A DNA stretch of 64,000 nt from Paractinoplanes aksuensis (lineage in GTDB: Bacteria; Actinomycetota; Actinomycetes; Mycobacteriales; Micromonosporaceae): positions 62,001-126,000 of the forward strand of contig NZ_JAMYJR010000042.1 in assembly GCF_024137025.1 (NCBI RefSeq), written 5' to 3'. The position numbers and the translations under genes were made by a program. Positions 36,357 to 43,885 of this stretch are shown here, one piece after another (the first letter of the stretch is position 1; each line of letters opens with the position of its first letter). The notes under the pieces are model-generated. The model had not been told where the DNA came from. It was given only the letters and a program-made list of their open reading frames with translations, and ran no database searches.

Positions 36357-37508
36357 TCAGGTCCCGGTGCAGGCGACGGTGATTCCGCTGCCGCTACCGG
36401 TGCCCTGGAAACCGAAGGTGGCGCTCTGACCGGCGTTGAGCCGTCCGTTGTAGCTCTGGTTGGTGACCGTTACGGACCCGCTGGAGCCGCTGGCGACGCC
36501 GTTCCACAGCGAGCTGATCGAGGCGCCGCCGGGCAGGCCGAGCATAACGCGCCAGCCGTTCAACGGGGCCGAGCCGGCGGTGACGGTGACGCCGGCGACG
36601 AAGCCCCCGTTCCACTGGTCCTGCACTGCGAAGGTGGCCGAACAGCTCGCACCCGGCTCCTCGGTCGGCGGTGGGTCGCCGCCGCCCAGCGTCAGGTTCT
36701 TCTGCTGGACCTGCCACTGGCTGCGGCACAGGCCGCAGTCGGAGCCGGCGAAGTTGGCGCCGGCGGTCGTGTCGCCCTTGAGCCGCCACTTGAGATAGAG
36801 CACCGCCACCCGGCCGAACTCGCCGCCGTTGGCCTGGTCGTAGGTGCCGCCGTGGCCCACGTTGAGGTTGCCCATGAAGGCGGGCAGCCCGGACGGGAGC
36901 TTGCCCCAGTCGTCCATGGCGTTCGGGTAAGCGATGTCGCCGGTCCCGCCGATGAAGTAGGCGATCGGCTTGGTCAACCGGCGCAGCTGGTAGTCGTCGG
37001 CGTCGTTGAGCAGTCCGCTGCTGAAGATCGTGGTCGTGGTGACCCGCGAGTCGTTGGAGACGGCGTACGCCTCGAGGCCTCCGCAGGAGAAGCCGCCGAC
37101 GGCGATTTTGCTGGTGTCGAGCTTGCCGTAGTACTTGCTGCCGCTGCGGGAGTTCTCGGCCACGGCCCAGTCGATCGACTGCGTGAGCATCTGGGCGCTG
37201 GTCGAGCCGCCGGCGTTCGGGCCGCCGCTGGCGATGGCCAGGAAGCCGTGGGAGGCGATCTCCCGCAGGAAGTTCTGCTGGGACAGGCCGTTGGCCGAGC
37301 AGCCGCCGTTGCCCCACACGAAGATGGGGAGACGCTCGCTGGGCAGGGTCTGCGGCCGGTAGATGGTGTGGTTGGACAGGCTGCCCGAGGTCTCGTAGTC
37401 GGCCGGGTAGGGGCCGGAGCCGCCGACCGCGGCCACGGCCGGCGCCGCGCCGAGGACGACCGCCCCGACGGCGGCCGCCAGCGCCGCGCCGATTCTCGCT
37501 CTTCTCAT
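36357..37508 (-). CDS. Secreted alpha/beta-hydrolase (esterase-like) with C-terminal CBM2
   Basis: A 383-residue exported protein. The signal peptide ends at AVA-AVGGSG. The hydrolase part (about residues 30-270) has the nucleophile motif GGFSCGGLEA, preceded by FVWGNGGCSANGL as the oxyanion region, and a late His in LNVGHGGTYD. A short Pro/Glu linker leads to a CBM2 domain with conserved Trp residues (QWNGGFVAGVTV, NGWRV, SSLWNG), which binds cellulose or xylan. It follows the GH62 gene by 13 bp in the same operon. A feruloyl or acetyl esterase role is plausible but unproven. Confidence 0.82.
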   Translation of the reverse strand: MRRARIGAALAAAVGAVVLGAAPAVAAVGGSGPYPADYETSGSLSNHTIYRPQTLPSERLPIFVWGNGGCSANGLSQQNFLREIASHGFLAIASGGPNAGGSTSAQMLTQSIDWAVAENSRSGSKYYGKLDTSKIAVGGFSCGGLEAYAVSNDSRVTTTTIFSSGLLNDADDYQLRRLTKPIAYFIGGTGDIAYPNAMDDWGKLPSGLPAFMGNLNVGHGGTYDQANGGEFGRVAVLYLKWRLKGDTTAGANFAGSDCGLCRSQWQVQQKNLTLGGGDPPPTEEPGASCSATFAVQDQWNGGFVAGVTVTAGSAPLNGWRVMLGLPGGASISSLWNGVASGSSGSVTVTNQSYNGRLNAGQSATFGFQGTGSGSGITVACTGT

Positions 37509-37521
37509 CTCGGTCCCTTCC

Positions 37522-38907
37522 CTAGCGCTGACGGGTGAGCAGGCCCGGTCGCCACGGCAGGTTGTTGTAGTCGCCACCGGCGCTGGGGTTCTTGCCCTGA
37601 TAGAGCAGTTGCAGGTTGCAGGCGTCGACGGTCTTGGTCTGGTCCGGGTTGCTGCGTACCAGGTCGCCGTGGCTGATGTCGTTGGTCCAGGTGGCGCCGC
37701 TGTTGGCCTTGCCCGCGAACGGGTTGCTCTCGGTGGCCGCCTGCGGGGTCCACGAGCCGTTCAGGCTGGTCGCGGTGAACGAGCGGAAGTAGCGGCCCTG
37801 GCTGCCGATGGCCTCGACGAGCATCAGGTACTGGTTCTGACCCGCGACCTTGTAGACCTCGACCCCCTCGAACAGGTTGTCCCGGGAGTCGCTCATGATC
37901 GTGGTGTAGGACGCGCCGAAGCTGCCGGGGAAGTTGCCGATCGGCATGCTCGCGCGGTAGATCTTGCCGTTGTCACCGGCAAAGAACAGGTACATGTTCT
38001 GGCTGTCGCCGATGAGCGTCTGGTCGATGACCCCGTACGGAGCGTCGGAGATCGTCCCGGTGAACAGCGTCTGGGCGCTCGACCAGCCGTTGGCGTCGGT
38101 GGGGTCGGTGGAGGTCTTGTAGCTGAACGAGGTCGGGCCCCACTGGTAGGCCAGCACCCAGATGTTCTTCGGCGCGAAATAGAACAGGGTCGGCGCCACG
38201 GTGCCCTGGCTCATGGCGTTCTGGCTGGCCGAGCCCATGTCGGACCAGTTGGTGAACAGACTGAAGTTCATCGACCCGTACGAGCCGTTGGACACTCGCG
38301 ACGCGTACACCAGGTGCCGGCCGTTGTAGACGACGTTGGTGAAGTCCTTCAGCGACGTCCAGCCGTTCTTCGGTTCGGTCAGCGCACCGGTCGACGTCCA
38401 GCGGTAGCTCGACGGCAGGGTGCAGGTACCGCCCGGATCCGACGGCGGCGGGGACGTCGGCGGTGTGGTCGGCGGTGTCGTCGGTACGGTGCCGCCCGTG
38501 CAGGTCACGCCGTTGAGCGCGAAGCCGGCCGGAACCGGGTTGCTGCCGGTCCACGACCCGTTGAAACCGAACGACGCCGTGCCGTTGGTCGCGATCGACC
38601 CGTTGTAGCCGGCGTTCGTCGCGGTCACGGCCGAGCCGCTCTGGGTCACCGTAGCGTTCCACGCCTGCGTCACCTGCTGCCCGGCGCCGTACGACCACGT
38701 CAGCGTCCAGCCGGACACCGCGTCGCCCAGGTTGGTGATCGTGACACTGGCGTTGAAGCCGCCCGGCCACTGCGACGACACGGCGTAGTTCACCGAGCAG
38801 CCGGCCGCGGCGGCGCCGGCGGGGCGGGCCGCGACGACGGCGATCGAAGCCAGCAGGGTCAGGCCGGCCGACACCACGGCGACCTTGCTGGATCTCGACA
38901 GGTTCAT
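37522..38907 (-). CDS. CBM2-linked GH62 alpha-L-arabinofuranosidase
   Basis: A 461-residue secreted enzyme that removes arabinofuranose from arabinoxylan. The signal peptide is cut near [13 protein letters not shown]2 (about residues 35-140) has the expected Trp residues and a Cys at each end. A Thr/Pro/Ser linker ([17 protein letters not shown]) joins the GH62 five-bladed propeller: [41 protein letters not shown] and FEGVEVYKV carry the expected Asp/Asp/Glu set. The ribosome binding site is GGGAGAAG. A CebR-like box lies 63 bp upstream of the ATG. Confidence 0.94.
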   Translation of the reverse strand: MNLSRSSKVAVVSAGLTLLASIAVVAARPAGAAAAGCSVNYAVSSQWPGGFNASVTITNLGDAVSGWTLTWSYGAGQQVTQAWNATVTQSGSAVTATNAGYNGSIATNGTASFGFNGSWTGSNPVPAGFALNGVTCTGGTVPTTPPTTPPTSPPPSDPGGTCTLPSSYRWTSTGALTEPKNGWTSLKDFTNVVYNGRHLVYASRVSNGSYGSMNFSLFTNWSDMGSASQNAMSQGTVAPTLFYFAPKNIWVLAYQWGPTSFSYKTSTDPTDANGWSSAQTLFTGTISDAPYGVIDQTLIGDSQNMYLFFAGDNGKIYRASMPIGNFPGSFGASYTTIMSDSRDNLFEGVEVYKVAGQNQYLMLVEAIGSQGRYFRSFTATSLNGSWTPQAATESNPFAGKANSGATWTNDISHGDLVRSNPDQTKTVDACNLQLLYQGKNPSAGGDYNNLPWRPGLLTRQR

Positions 38908-38969
38908 GAGGCTTCTCCCGAGAAAGAATGGGCGTGACCGGGTCCGCCGGCGGGCTTTTCCGCATGCTA

Positions 38970-38983
38970 CGGGAGCGCTCCCA
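38970..38983. promoter_or_regulatory. CebR-like operator upstream of the GH62 gene
   Basis: CGGGAGCGCTCCCA differs in one end base from the Streptomyces CebR consensus TGGGAGCGCTCCCA. CebR is the cellobiose-responsive LacI-family repressor of cellulase genes. The rest of 38908-39137 shows no gene. Confidence 0.75.
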
Positions 38984-39137
38984 TTCGTCTCAATGGATGC
39001 GTACGGAGATCGGAAATGTGTTTCTCGTAAACGTGCAAAAATTTACCGACTTAAATGTGTTATGGCGCGTTCCGGCACTGCTGCAGCCGACGAGTCCGTT
39101 CCCTCCGGCCGGAGGATGCATCCGCCACCGGACCAGG

Positions 39138-39805
39138 TCAGCGTGTCCGGGTGACCTCGGGGAACGCGAGGGGCGGCCCGTCCAGCAGGAACGACACGTC
39201 GGCGGCGCGGCCTCGCACCACCTGCGGCAGCACCCCGCTCAGTTCGCAGGCCAGGCATCCGGCCACCCGGCCGTCGGGGAACTCGACGCCCCGGGCCTCG
39301 TACGGGTGGTCCACACCGGCCACCACGTAGCCGCGGGAAGCCAGCTCCTCGGCCGGCCCGGTGAGAGACTCGCGGCTCAGGCTGAACCCGGGCGACAGCA
39401 CCACCTGCGGTCAGCCCCGGCCGGTGGGCGGACCGGCCCGTCCCGCCGGGCGTAGGTGGCGACGGTGGTCAGCCCGTCCGGCGGGAGGGGTAGCCCTTCG
39501 GCGGCGACGATCCGGGCCGAGACGGCAGCCGTCGTGCAGGGAGCGGGCGTGCCCGGCCCGGGTCGCGACGGGTACCACAGCGACACCATCAACTCGCGTC
39601 GGACATCCGGCCGCCACGGGTCGGCCCGGCCGGCGTCGGTCAGATGCAGCCCGGTGGTGCCGACGCTGTACGGGCCGGTGGGCCGGGGCAGGCTGAGAGC
39701 GGGGGTAGGGTCAGCGGCGGCGCCGATCGGCAGGGTCGCCACCACGATGGACAGGGCGGCCAGGGTGCGGCCGAGGATCGCAGTCATGCGCCGCACGGTA
39801 GGCAA
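39138..39805 (-). pseudogene. Frameshifted and truncated alpha/beta-hydrolase (PAF-acetylhydrolase-like) gene
   Basis: The N-terminal part from 39805 has a signal peptide and GPYSVGTTGLHLTD, then RRELMVSLWYPSRP, as in secreted lipases of this family. The frame breaks near 39400, where one missing base would restore VVLSPGFSLSRESL; the second frame continues through ASRGYVVAGVDHPYEARGVEF and then stops at 39138 before the GHSxGG nucleophile would appear. Both the shift and the missing catalytic part show it is dead. Confidence 0.75.
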
Positions 39806-39857
39806 ACTCCCGGACGGTCCGGCACTGCCGGAAGTCAGGAGCCGGGCCTGACCGGAG

Positions 39858-41063
39858 TCACCTGGTGGCGGGGGCGGCGCGTTCGAAGCGGACCCGGCTC
39901 AGGAATCCCGGCAGGTCGCTCAGAACGTACAGTTCGCCCTGCGCGTCGGCGGCGAACGCGGTCGGCTGGGTGGGGAAGGAGCCGATCGTGGCCGACTCGT
40001 AGACGCCGGGGCGGGGGCGCACGGCGAACGCGTTGGTGTTGCAATAGTCGCTCGCGATGTAGACGCCCCGCGCCTCAGGCGTCCGGGATCCCCGGTACAC
40101 CACCCCGCCGGTGACCGAGCAGCCCTCGGTCATGAAGTGCTCGTACTCGAAGACCGGGTCGACGTACCGCACGCCCGGCCGGCACTGCTCCGGGTCGAAC
40201 ACCGGGGTGCCCTCCTTGCAGGACCACCCCAGGTTCGAACCACCCTGGTGGGACCGGACGTGGTTGACCTCCTCGACCAGGCCCTGGCCGACGTCACCGA
40301 TCCACAGCGAGTTGTCGACGTCGATGGAGAATCGCCACGGGTTGCGCAGCCCGTAGAGCCAGATCTCGGGCCGGGCGCCCGGCGTACGGACGAATGGGTT
40401 GCCCGCCGGTACGCAGTAGGGCTTGGCCCCGCAGGAGCGGCTGACGTCGATCCGGACGATCTTGCCGAGCAGGGTGCCGAGGTTCTGGCCGGCCTTGTAC
40501 GGGTCGTTCGCGTGGCCGCCGTCGCCGGTGGACCAGTAGAGGTAGCCGTCACGGCCGAACGCCACCTGTCCACCGTTGTGGTTGCCGTACTCGGCGTGTT
40601 CCTGGGTGAGCAGCACCTGCAGGCGTTCCGGGGCGCCGATCGGCAGCCGGGCCACCGTCAGCGCCCCGGCCGGCCGGCTCGTGTACGACACGTACAGCAT
40701 GCCGGTCCGCGCGAAGTCCGGCGCCGGCGTGATGCCGAGCAGCCCGCGCTCGTTGTCGGAGTTGTCGACCCGGGCGGTCAGGTCGAGCACCGGGTCGGCC
40801 GCCAGCCCGGTGTCGGGGTGGTAGGAGCGAACAGTGCCGTCCTTCTCCGCGATCAGCATCCGCCCGTCGGGCAGCCCGGTGATCGCGATCGGACGCCGCA
40901 GCCCATAGGCCACCTGCTCGGACACCACGGTCAGTTCGGCCAGCGGCACCGGCCGGCCGCGCGACTGGCCGGACGCCGGGGCCGGGCTCGACAGCGGCGC
41001 GGACATGACCAGTACGAGCAGGCCGGCGAGCATGCCGACCGTGCGACTGTGCCTTTGTGTCAT
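39858..41063 (-). CDS. Secreted PQQ-dependent aldose sugar dehydrogenase-like protein
   Basis: A 401-residue exported beta-propeller of the soluble glucose/sorbosone dehydrogenase family. The signal peptide ends near ASG-QSRGR. Landmarks are GLRRPIAITGLPDGRMLIAE, ERGLLGITPAPDF, the calcium/PQQ-site type segment YWSTGDGGHANDPY, LLGKIVRIDV, and WLYGLRNPWRFSID. It has no extra domains, unlike the larger homologue at 11.7 kb. ATG 41063 has GGAGGAG upstream, and a CebR-like box lies 31 bp upstream, suggesting induction with cellulose- or xylan-use genes. Confidence 0.88.
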   Translation of the reverse strand: MTQRHSRTVGMLAGLLVLVMSAPLSSPAPASGQSRGRPVPLAELTVVSEQVAYGLRRPIAITGLPDGRMLIAEKDGTVRSYHPDTGLAADPVLDLTARVDNSDNERGLLGITPAPDFARTGMLYVSYTSRPAGALTVARLPIGAPERLQVLLTQEHAEYGNHNGGQVAFGRDGYLYWSTGDGGHANDPYKAGQNLGTLLGKIVRIDVSRSCGAKPYCVPAGNPFVRTPGARPEIWLYGLRNPWRFSIDVDNSLWIGDVGQGLVEEVNHVRSHQGGSNLGWSCKEGTPVFDPEQCRPGVRYVDPVFEYEHFMTEGCSVTGGVVYRGSRTPEARGVYIASDYCNTNAFAVRPRPGVYESATIGSFPTQPTAFAADAQGELYVLSDLPGFLSRVRFERAAPATR

Positions 41064-41093
41064 GGTGGCTCCTCCAGCGGGGGACGGGCGGTT

Positions 41094-41107
41094 CGGGAGC
41101 GCTCCCA
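41094..41107. promoter_or_regulatory. CebR-like operator upstream of the PQQ dehydrogenase gene
   Basis: CGGGAGCGCTCCCA is identical to the box at 38970-38983 and lies in the same orientation relative to its gene, near the expected transcription start. Confidence 0.75.
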
Positions 41108-41131
41108 CAATATATCGACAGGCGGCGATGA

Positions 41132-41383
41132 AAGAAGGCCCTGCACCCGTTCGAGGAGTGGAGCGGTGCGACGCTGGCCACCCGGTGGAGCGGCTTCGAT
41201 CAGCTGGTCTCGCCCGGCTACGGCCTCTACTACGGCCGCACCCCGGCCGGCGCCATGTACCACTACTTCGACCACAACCCGTACGACCTCAACGGCAGCG
41301 ATCTGCAGTACTTCACGAACGACCCGGTCGACACCCGCGGCTGGACCCAGAAACTGCTCTCGGCCCAACCGCTGAGCAGCTGA
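41132..41383 (+). pseudogene. Unidentified 3' gene remnant
   Basis: An open frame with codon use typical of the genome encodes about 83 residues rich in Tyr, Trp and Phe (HPFEEWSGATLATRWSGFDQ, GLYYGRTPAGAMYHYFDHNP), ending at TGA 41381-41383. It is preceded in frame by a stop at 41129 and has no start codon or ribosome binding site. It looks like the C-terminus of a lost secreted protein. I do not recognise the family. Confidence 0.5.
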
Positions 41384-41591
41384 CCGTCACCGCGAAGGCC
41401 CCGCTCCGCCCGATCCGGGAAGCGGGGCCCTGGTGTGCCCGAAGACACCTGTTCTGCACGAGGGCGCCGGACGGGCCGAACCGTGCGGCCGGGGCTGCGT
41501 ACCGTGCAATTCATTGGTTTTGATCTGCGCCCCGGCTGTCCGGTCTCGGCGCATTCGGGGTGCTGGCATTCGACGGGGGAAGGTGCCCAGC

Positions 41592-42128
41592 ATGGTCAAA
41601 CGAGTGACAACTGCCTTACTGCTTCTCACGATGGCGGTCGCGAGCACGGTCACGGCCGGTCCGCCCGCGCAGGCGAGGACGGTGACCGCCGAGCAGGCCC
41701 AGGCGGCCGAGCTGTTCCGGATCAGGAACGTGAAGTCCGGGCTGTATCTGCAGAACGCCATCGGCAGTATCAGCAACGGCGTCGCGGTCGCGCAGTATCC
41801 GCGCAGCACCGACGGCTATCAGTATTTCCAAGAGGTCGTGGACGGCCAGTACCGCAGCTTCATGCACGTCAAGTCGGGCCGCAACATCGGCATCAACATC
41901 GGCAACCCGCTGCCCGGGGCCAAGGCGATCCTGGCCAACGGCAGCGCCGCCTACAACCAGGACTGGCTGATGGTCACCCGTAGCGGCACCATCGTGGAGT
42001 TGCGGAACCGCAACAGCGGCCTCTGCCTGGGGATCTACGACGCGAGCACCCAGCCCGCCGCGGTCGCCGCCCAGTTCGCCTGCGACGGCGGCGCCAACCA
42101 GGGCTGGCAGAAGATCTTCGTGGTCTGA
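41592..42128 (+). CDS. Small secreted ricin-fold lectin-like protein
   Basis: A 178-residue exported protein. The signal peptide MVKRVTTALLLLTMAVASTV is cut near AQA-RTVTA. The mature part is a single beta-trefoil of ricin type: FRIRNVKSGLYLQNA, FMHVKSGRNIGINIG and LRNRNSGLCLGIYDAST, ending GGANQGWQK. It has no catalytic domain, so it is probably a free carbohydrate-binding protein. The ribosome binding site GGGGAAGG precedes ATG 41592. The gap before it (41064-41591) holds only the CebR-like box and a gene remnant. Confidence 0.85.
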   Translation: MVKRVTTALLLLTMAVASTVTAGPPAQARTVTAEQAQAAELFRIRNVKSGLYLQNAIGSISNGVAVAQYPRSTDGYQYFQEVVDGQYRSFMHVKSGRNIGINIGNPLPGAKAILANGSAAYNQDWLMVTRSGTIVELRNRNSGLCLGIYDASTQPAAVAAQFACDGGANQGWQKIFVV

Positions 42129-42134
42129 TGCCGG

Positions 42135-42168
42135 ACGGGCCCGGGGCGAAGTGCCGCCCCGGGCCCGT
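42135..42168. terminator. Bidirectional terminator hairpin
   Basis: A perfect 14-bp stem, ACGGGCCCGGGGCG (42135-42148) with its complement at 42155-42168, has a 6-base loop. It sits between the convergent lectin-like and protease genes. Confidence 0.85.
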
Positions 42169-42179
42169 TGCTCAGCTGC

Positions 42180-43736
42180 TCAGCGCCGCCACTTCTGGTT
42201 GGCGCCGCCGTGGCACTCCCAGAGCACCAGCGTGGCGCCGTCGTTCGGGTTCCAGGCCTCGATGTCGGCGCACTTGTTGGCCTGGGGGTTCACCAGGTCG
42301 CCGGCGGCCGACAGGACCCACTGCTGGGCCGGGTTGCCCGAGCAGCCCACGATCTGCAGGATCGCGCCGTTGGCGGTCGAGCCCCACGCCACGTCCAGGC
42401 ACTTGTTGTTGCCCGTGCGCAGGGTGCCGTTGACCGACTCCCACTTCTGGGCGGCCGAGTTGTTGCAGTTCCACATCTGGACCCGTACGCCGTCGGCGAA
42501 GTTGCCGTTGGGCACGTCGAGGCAACGGCCGTTCAGCGCGCTGATCAAGGCGCCGCCCGCGCTGCCGCCGCCGGTGGTGACCAGGGCGATGCCCCAGCGC
42601 GACAGGATGGGGTTGACCGGCTGGAACCAGGTCTGCGGGTTGGCCGAGCCGCAGCCACCGGCGATGCCGGAGGTGACGCCCTGGGCCTGGTTGCCGGCGA
42701 TCACCGAACCGCCCGAGTCGCCGGGGTTGGCGCAGGCGCTCATCCGGCTCATGCCGTACACCGGGCCGTTCGAGTAGTTGATCGTCTCGCCGCGGCCCTG
42801 CAGGGTGCCGCAGGTCCACGAGGACGTGCGACCGGACCGGCAGATCGACGAGCCGATCGCGGCGTCGTTGGAGCCGGCCACGGTCACGTTGCCGCCGGAG
42901 TAGTTGTTGACCCACGGCTGCGGGGTCCAGTTGCCGTTGACGCCCACGTAGGCCATGTCGGTGTTCGGGAACTCCGACTCCTGGAAGCTGCCCATGTCGA
43001 CGTTGTTGAAGCCGCGGGTCGGGGCGCCCCGGCCGCCGCAGTGGCCGGCTGTCACGAAACCGGGCGCGCCGCCGCGGCGGGCCGCGAAGCCGACCGAGCA
43101 CAGCGTGTTGCCGTTGATCACGTACTGGTCGCCGCCGCGGACGTCGTACACCGGCTCGGGCGCGACCGACGAGGTCTCGACGGTGATCTTCGTGACGCCG
43201 CTGTCCTGGGCGAACTTGCGGGCCTGAGCCTCGGCGCCCGGCTTGACGGTGACGACGACGGTGTTGGTCGCCGGGTCGACGCGCCACGAGCGGATGGTGT
43301 CGGCCGCCTTCGCGCCGCGCTTGTCGAGCTTCGCGCGGTCCGAGGCGAGAGCGCTCTCACTGCGGGCCACGACTTTCGCCTCGGCTCCCTCCGCGCGCAC
43401 CTCCCGCGCGGCGGCCTCGGACGTGACGGCCACGGTGAGCCGCTGGTCGCCCTTCTTGATCCAGGCGCCGCCGTACGCCGGACCCAGCTTGGCCTTGAGG
43501 CGCTTCTGGACGACCGGGGCCGCGGCCTCGGTGCGCAGGCGCTCGGCGATCTGGTCGTCGGTGAGGTTCAGGTCGCGCTTCATGGCCGCGACGACGCCGG
43601 CCGGCAGATCGAGGGTCGGCGCCACGTCGACGCGCGGGGAGGGGTCGGGGGTGTCGGCGAAACTCACGAGGGGAGTCAGGCCGACCGCTGTCACCGCAGC
43701 TGCGGCAACCGCGATCCATCGGTACGGACGAGCCAT
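42180..43736 (-). CDS. Streptogrisin-type serine protease (S1E) with ricin-lectin domain
   Basis: A 518-residue secreted preproprotease. The signal peptide ends near SFA-DTPDP. The pro-region (about residues 35-190) has the alpha-lytic protease prodomain pattern (YGGAWIKKGDQRLTVAVTS, then TNTVVVTVKPGA), which acts as a folding chaperone. The mature chymotrypsin fold has His in VTAGHCGG, Asp in NTDMAYVGV and Ser in NPGDSGGSV, with paired Cys residues. A ricin domain with three QxW repeats is attached, which is less common for streptogrisins and may target the protease to glycosylated matrix. The ribosome binding site is GAGGAG. Confidence 0.93.
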   Translation of the reverse strand: MARPYRWIAVAAAAVTAVGLTPLVSFADTPDPSPRVDVAPTLDLPAGVVAAMKRDLNLTDDQIAERLRTEAAAPVVQKRLKAKLGPAYGGAWIKKGDQRLTVAVTSEAAAREVRAEGAEAKVVARSESALASDRAKLDKRGAKAADTIRSWRVDPATNTVVVTVKPGAEAQARKFAQDSGVTKITVETSSVAPEPVYDVRGGDQYVINGNTLCSVGFAARRGGAPGFVTAGHCGGRGAPTRGFNNVDMGSFQESEFPNTDMAYVGVNGNWTPQPWVNNYSGGNVTVAGSNDAAIGSSICRSGRTSSWTCGTLQGRGETINYSNGPVYGMSRMSACANPGDSGGSVIAGNQAQGVTSGIAGGCGSANPQTWFQPVNPILSRWGIALVTTGGGSAGGALISALNGRCLDVPNGNFADGVRVQMWNCNNSAAQKWESVNGTLRTGNNKCLDVAWGSTANGAILQIVGCSGNPAQQWVLSAAGDLVNPQANKCADIEAWNPNDGATLVLWECHGGANQKWRR

Positions 43737-43885
43737 GGGGGAGCTCCTCGGACGGGGACATGGGGGAAACGTGAACGGATCTCTCCGCCCACTCGCATTG
43801 AAGTTTGCTAATCAATAAACAAAGTGTCAAGAAAATGCGATGCTCTGCCCTTTTGTCGGCCGTGAGGCTCCCTGAAGCACTTTTA

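Noticed and set aside
39043-39258. Short minus-strand frame between the GH62 promoter and the lipase remnant
   Set aside because: No ribosome binding site, no homology, and it overlaps the better-supported remnant.
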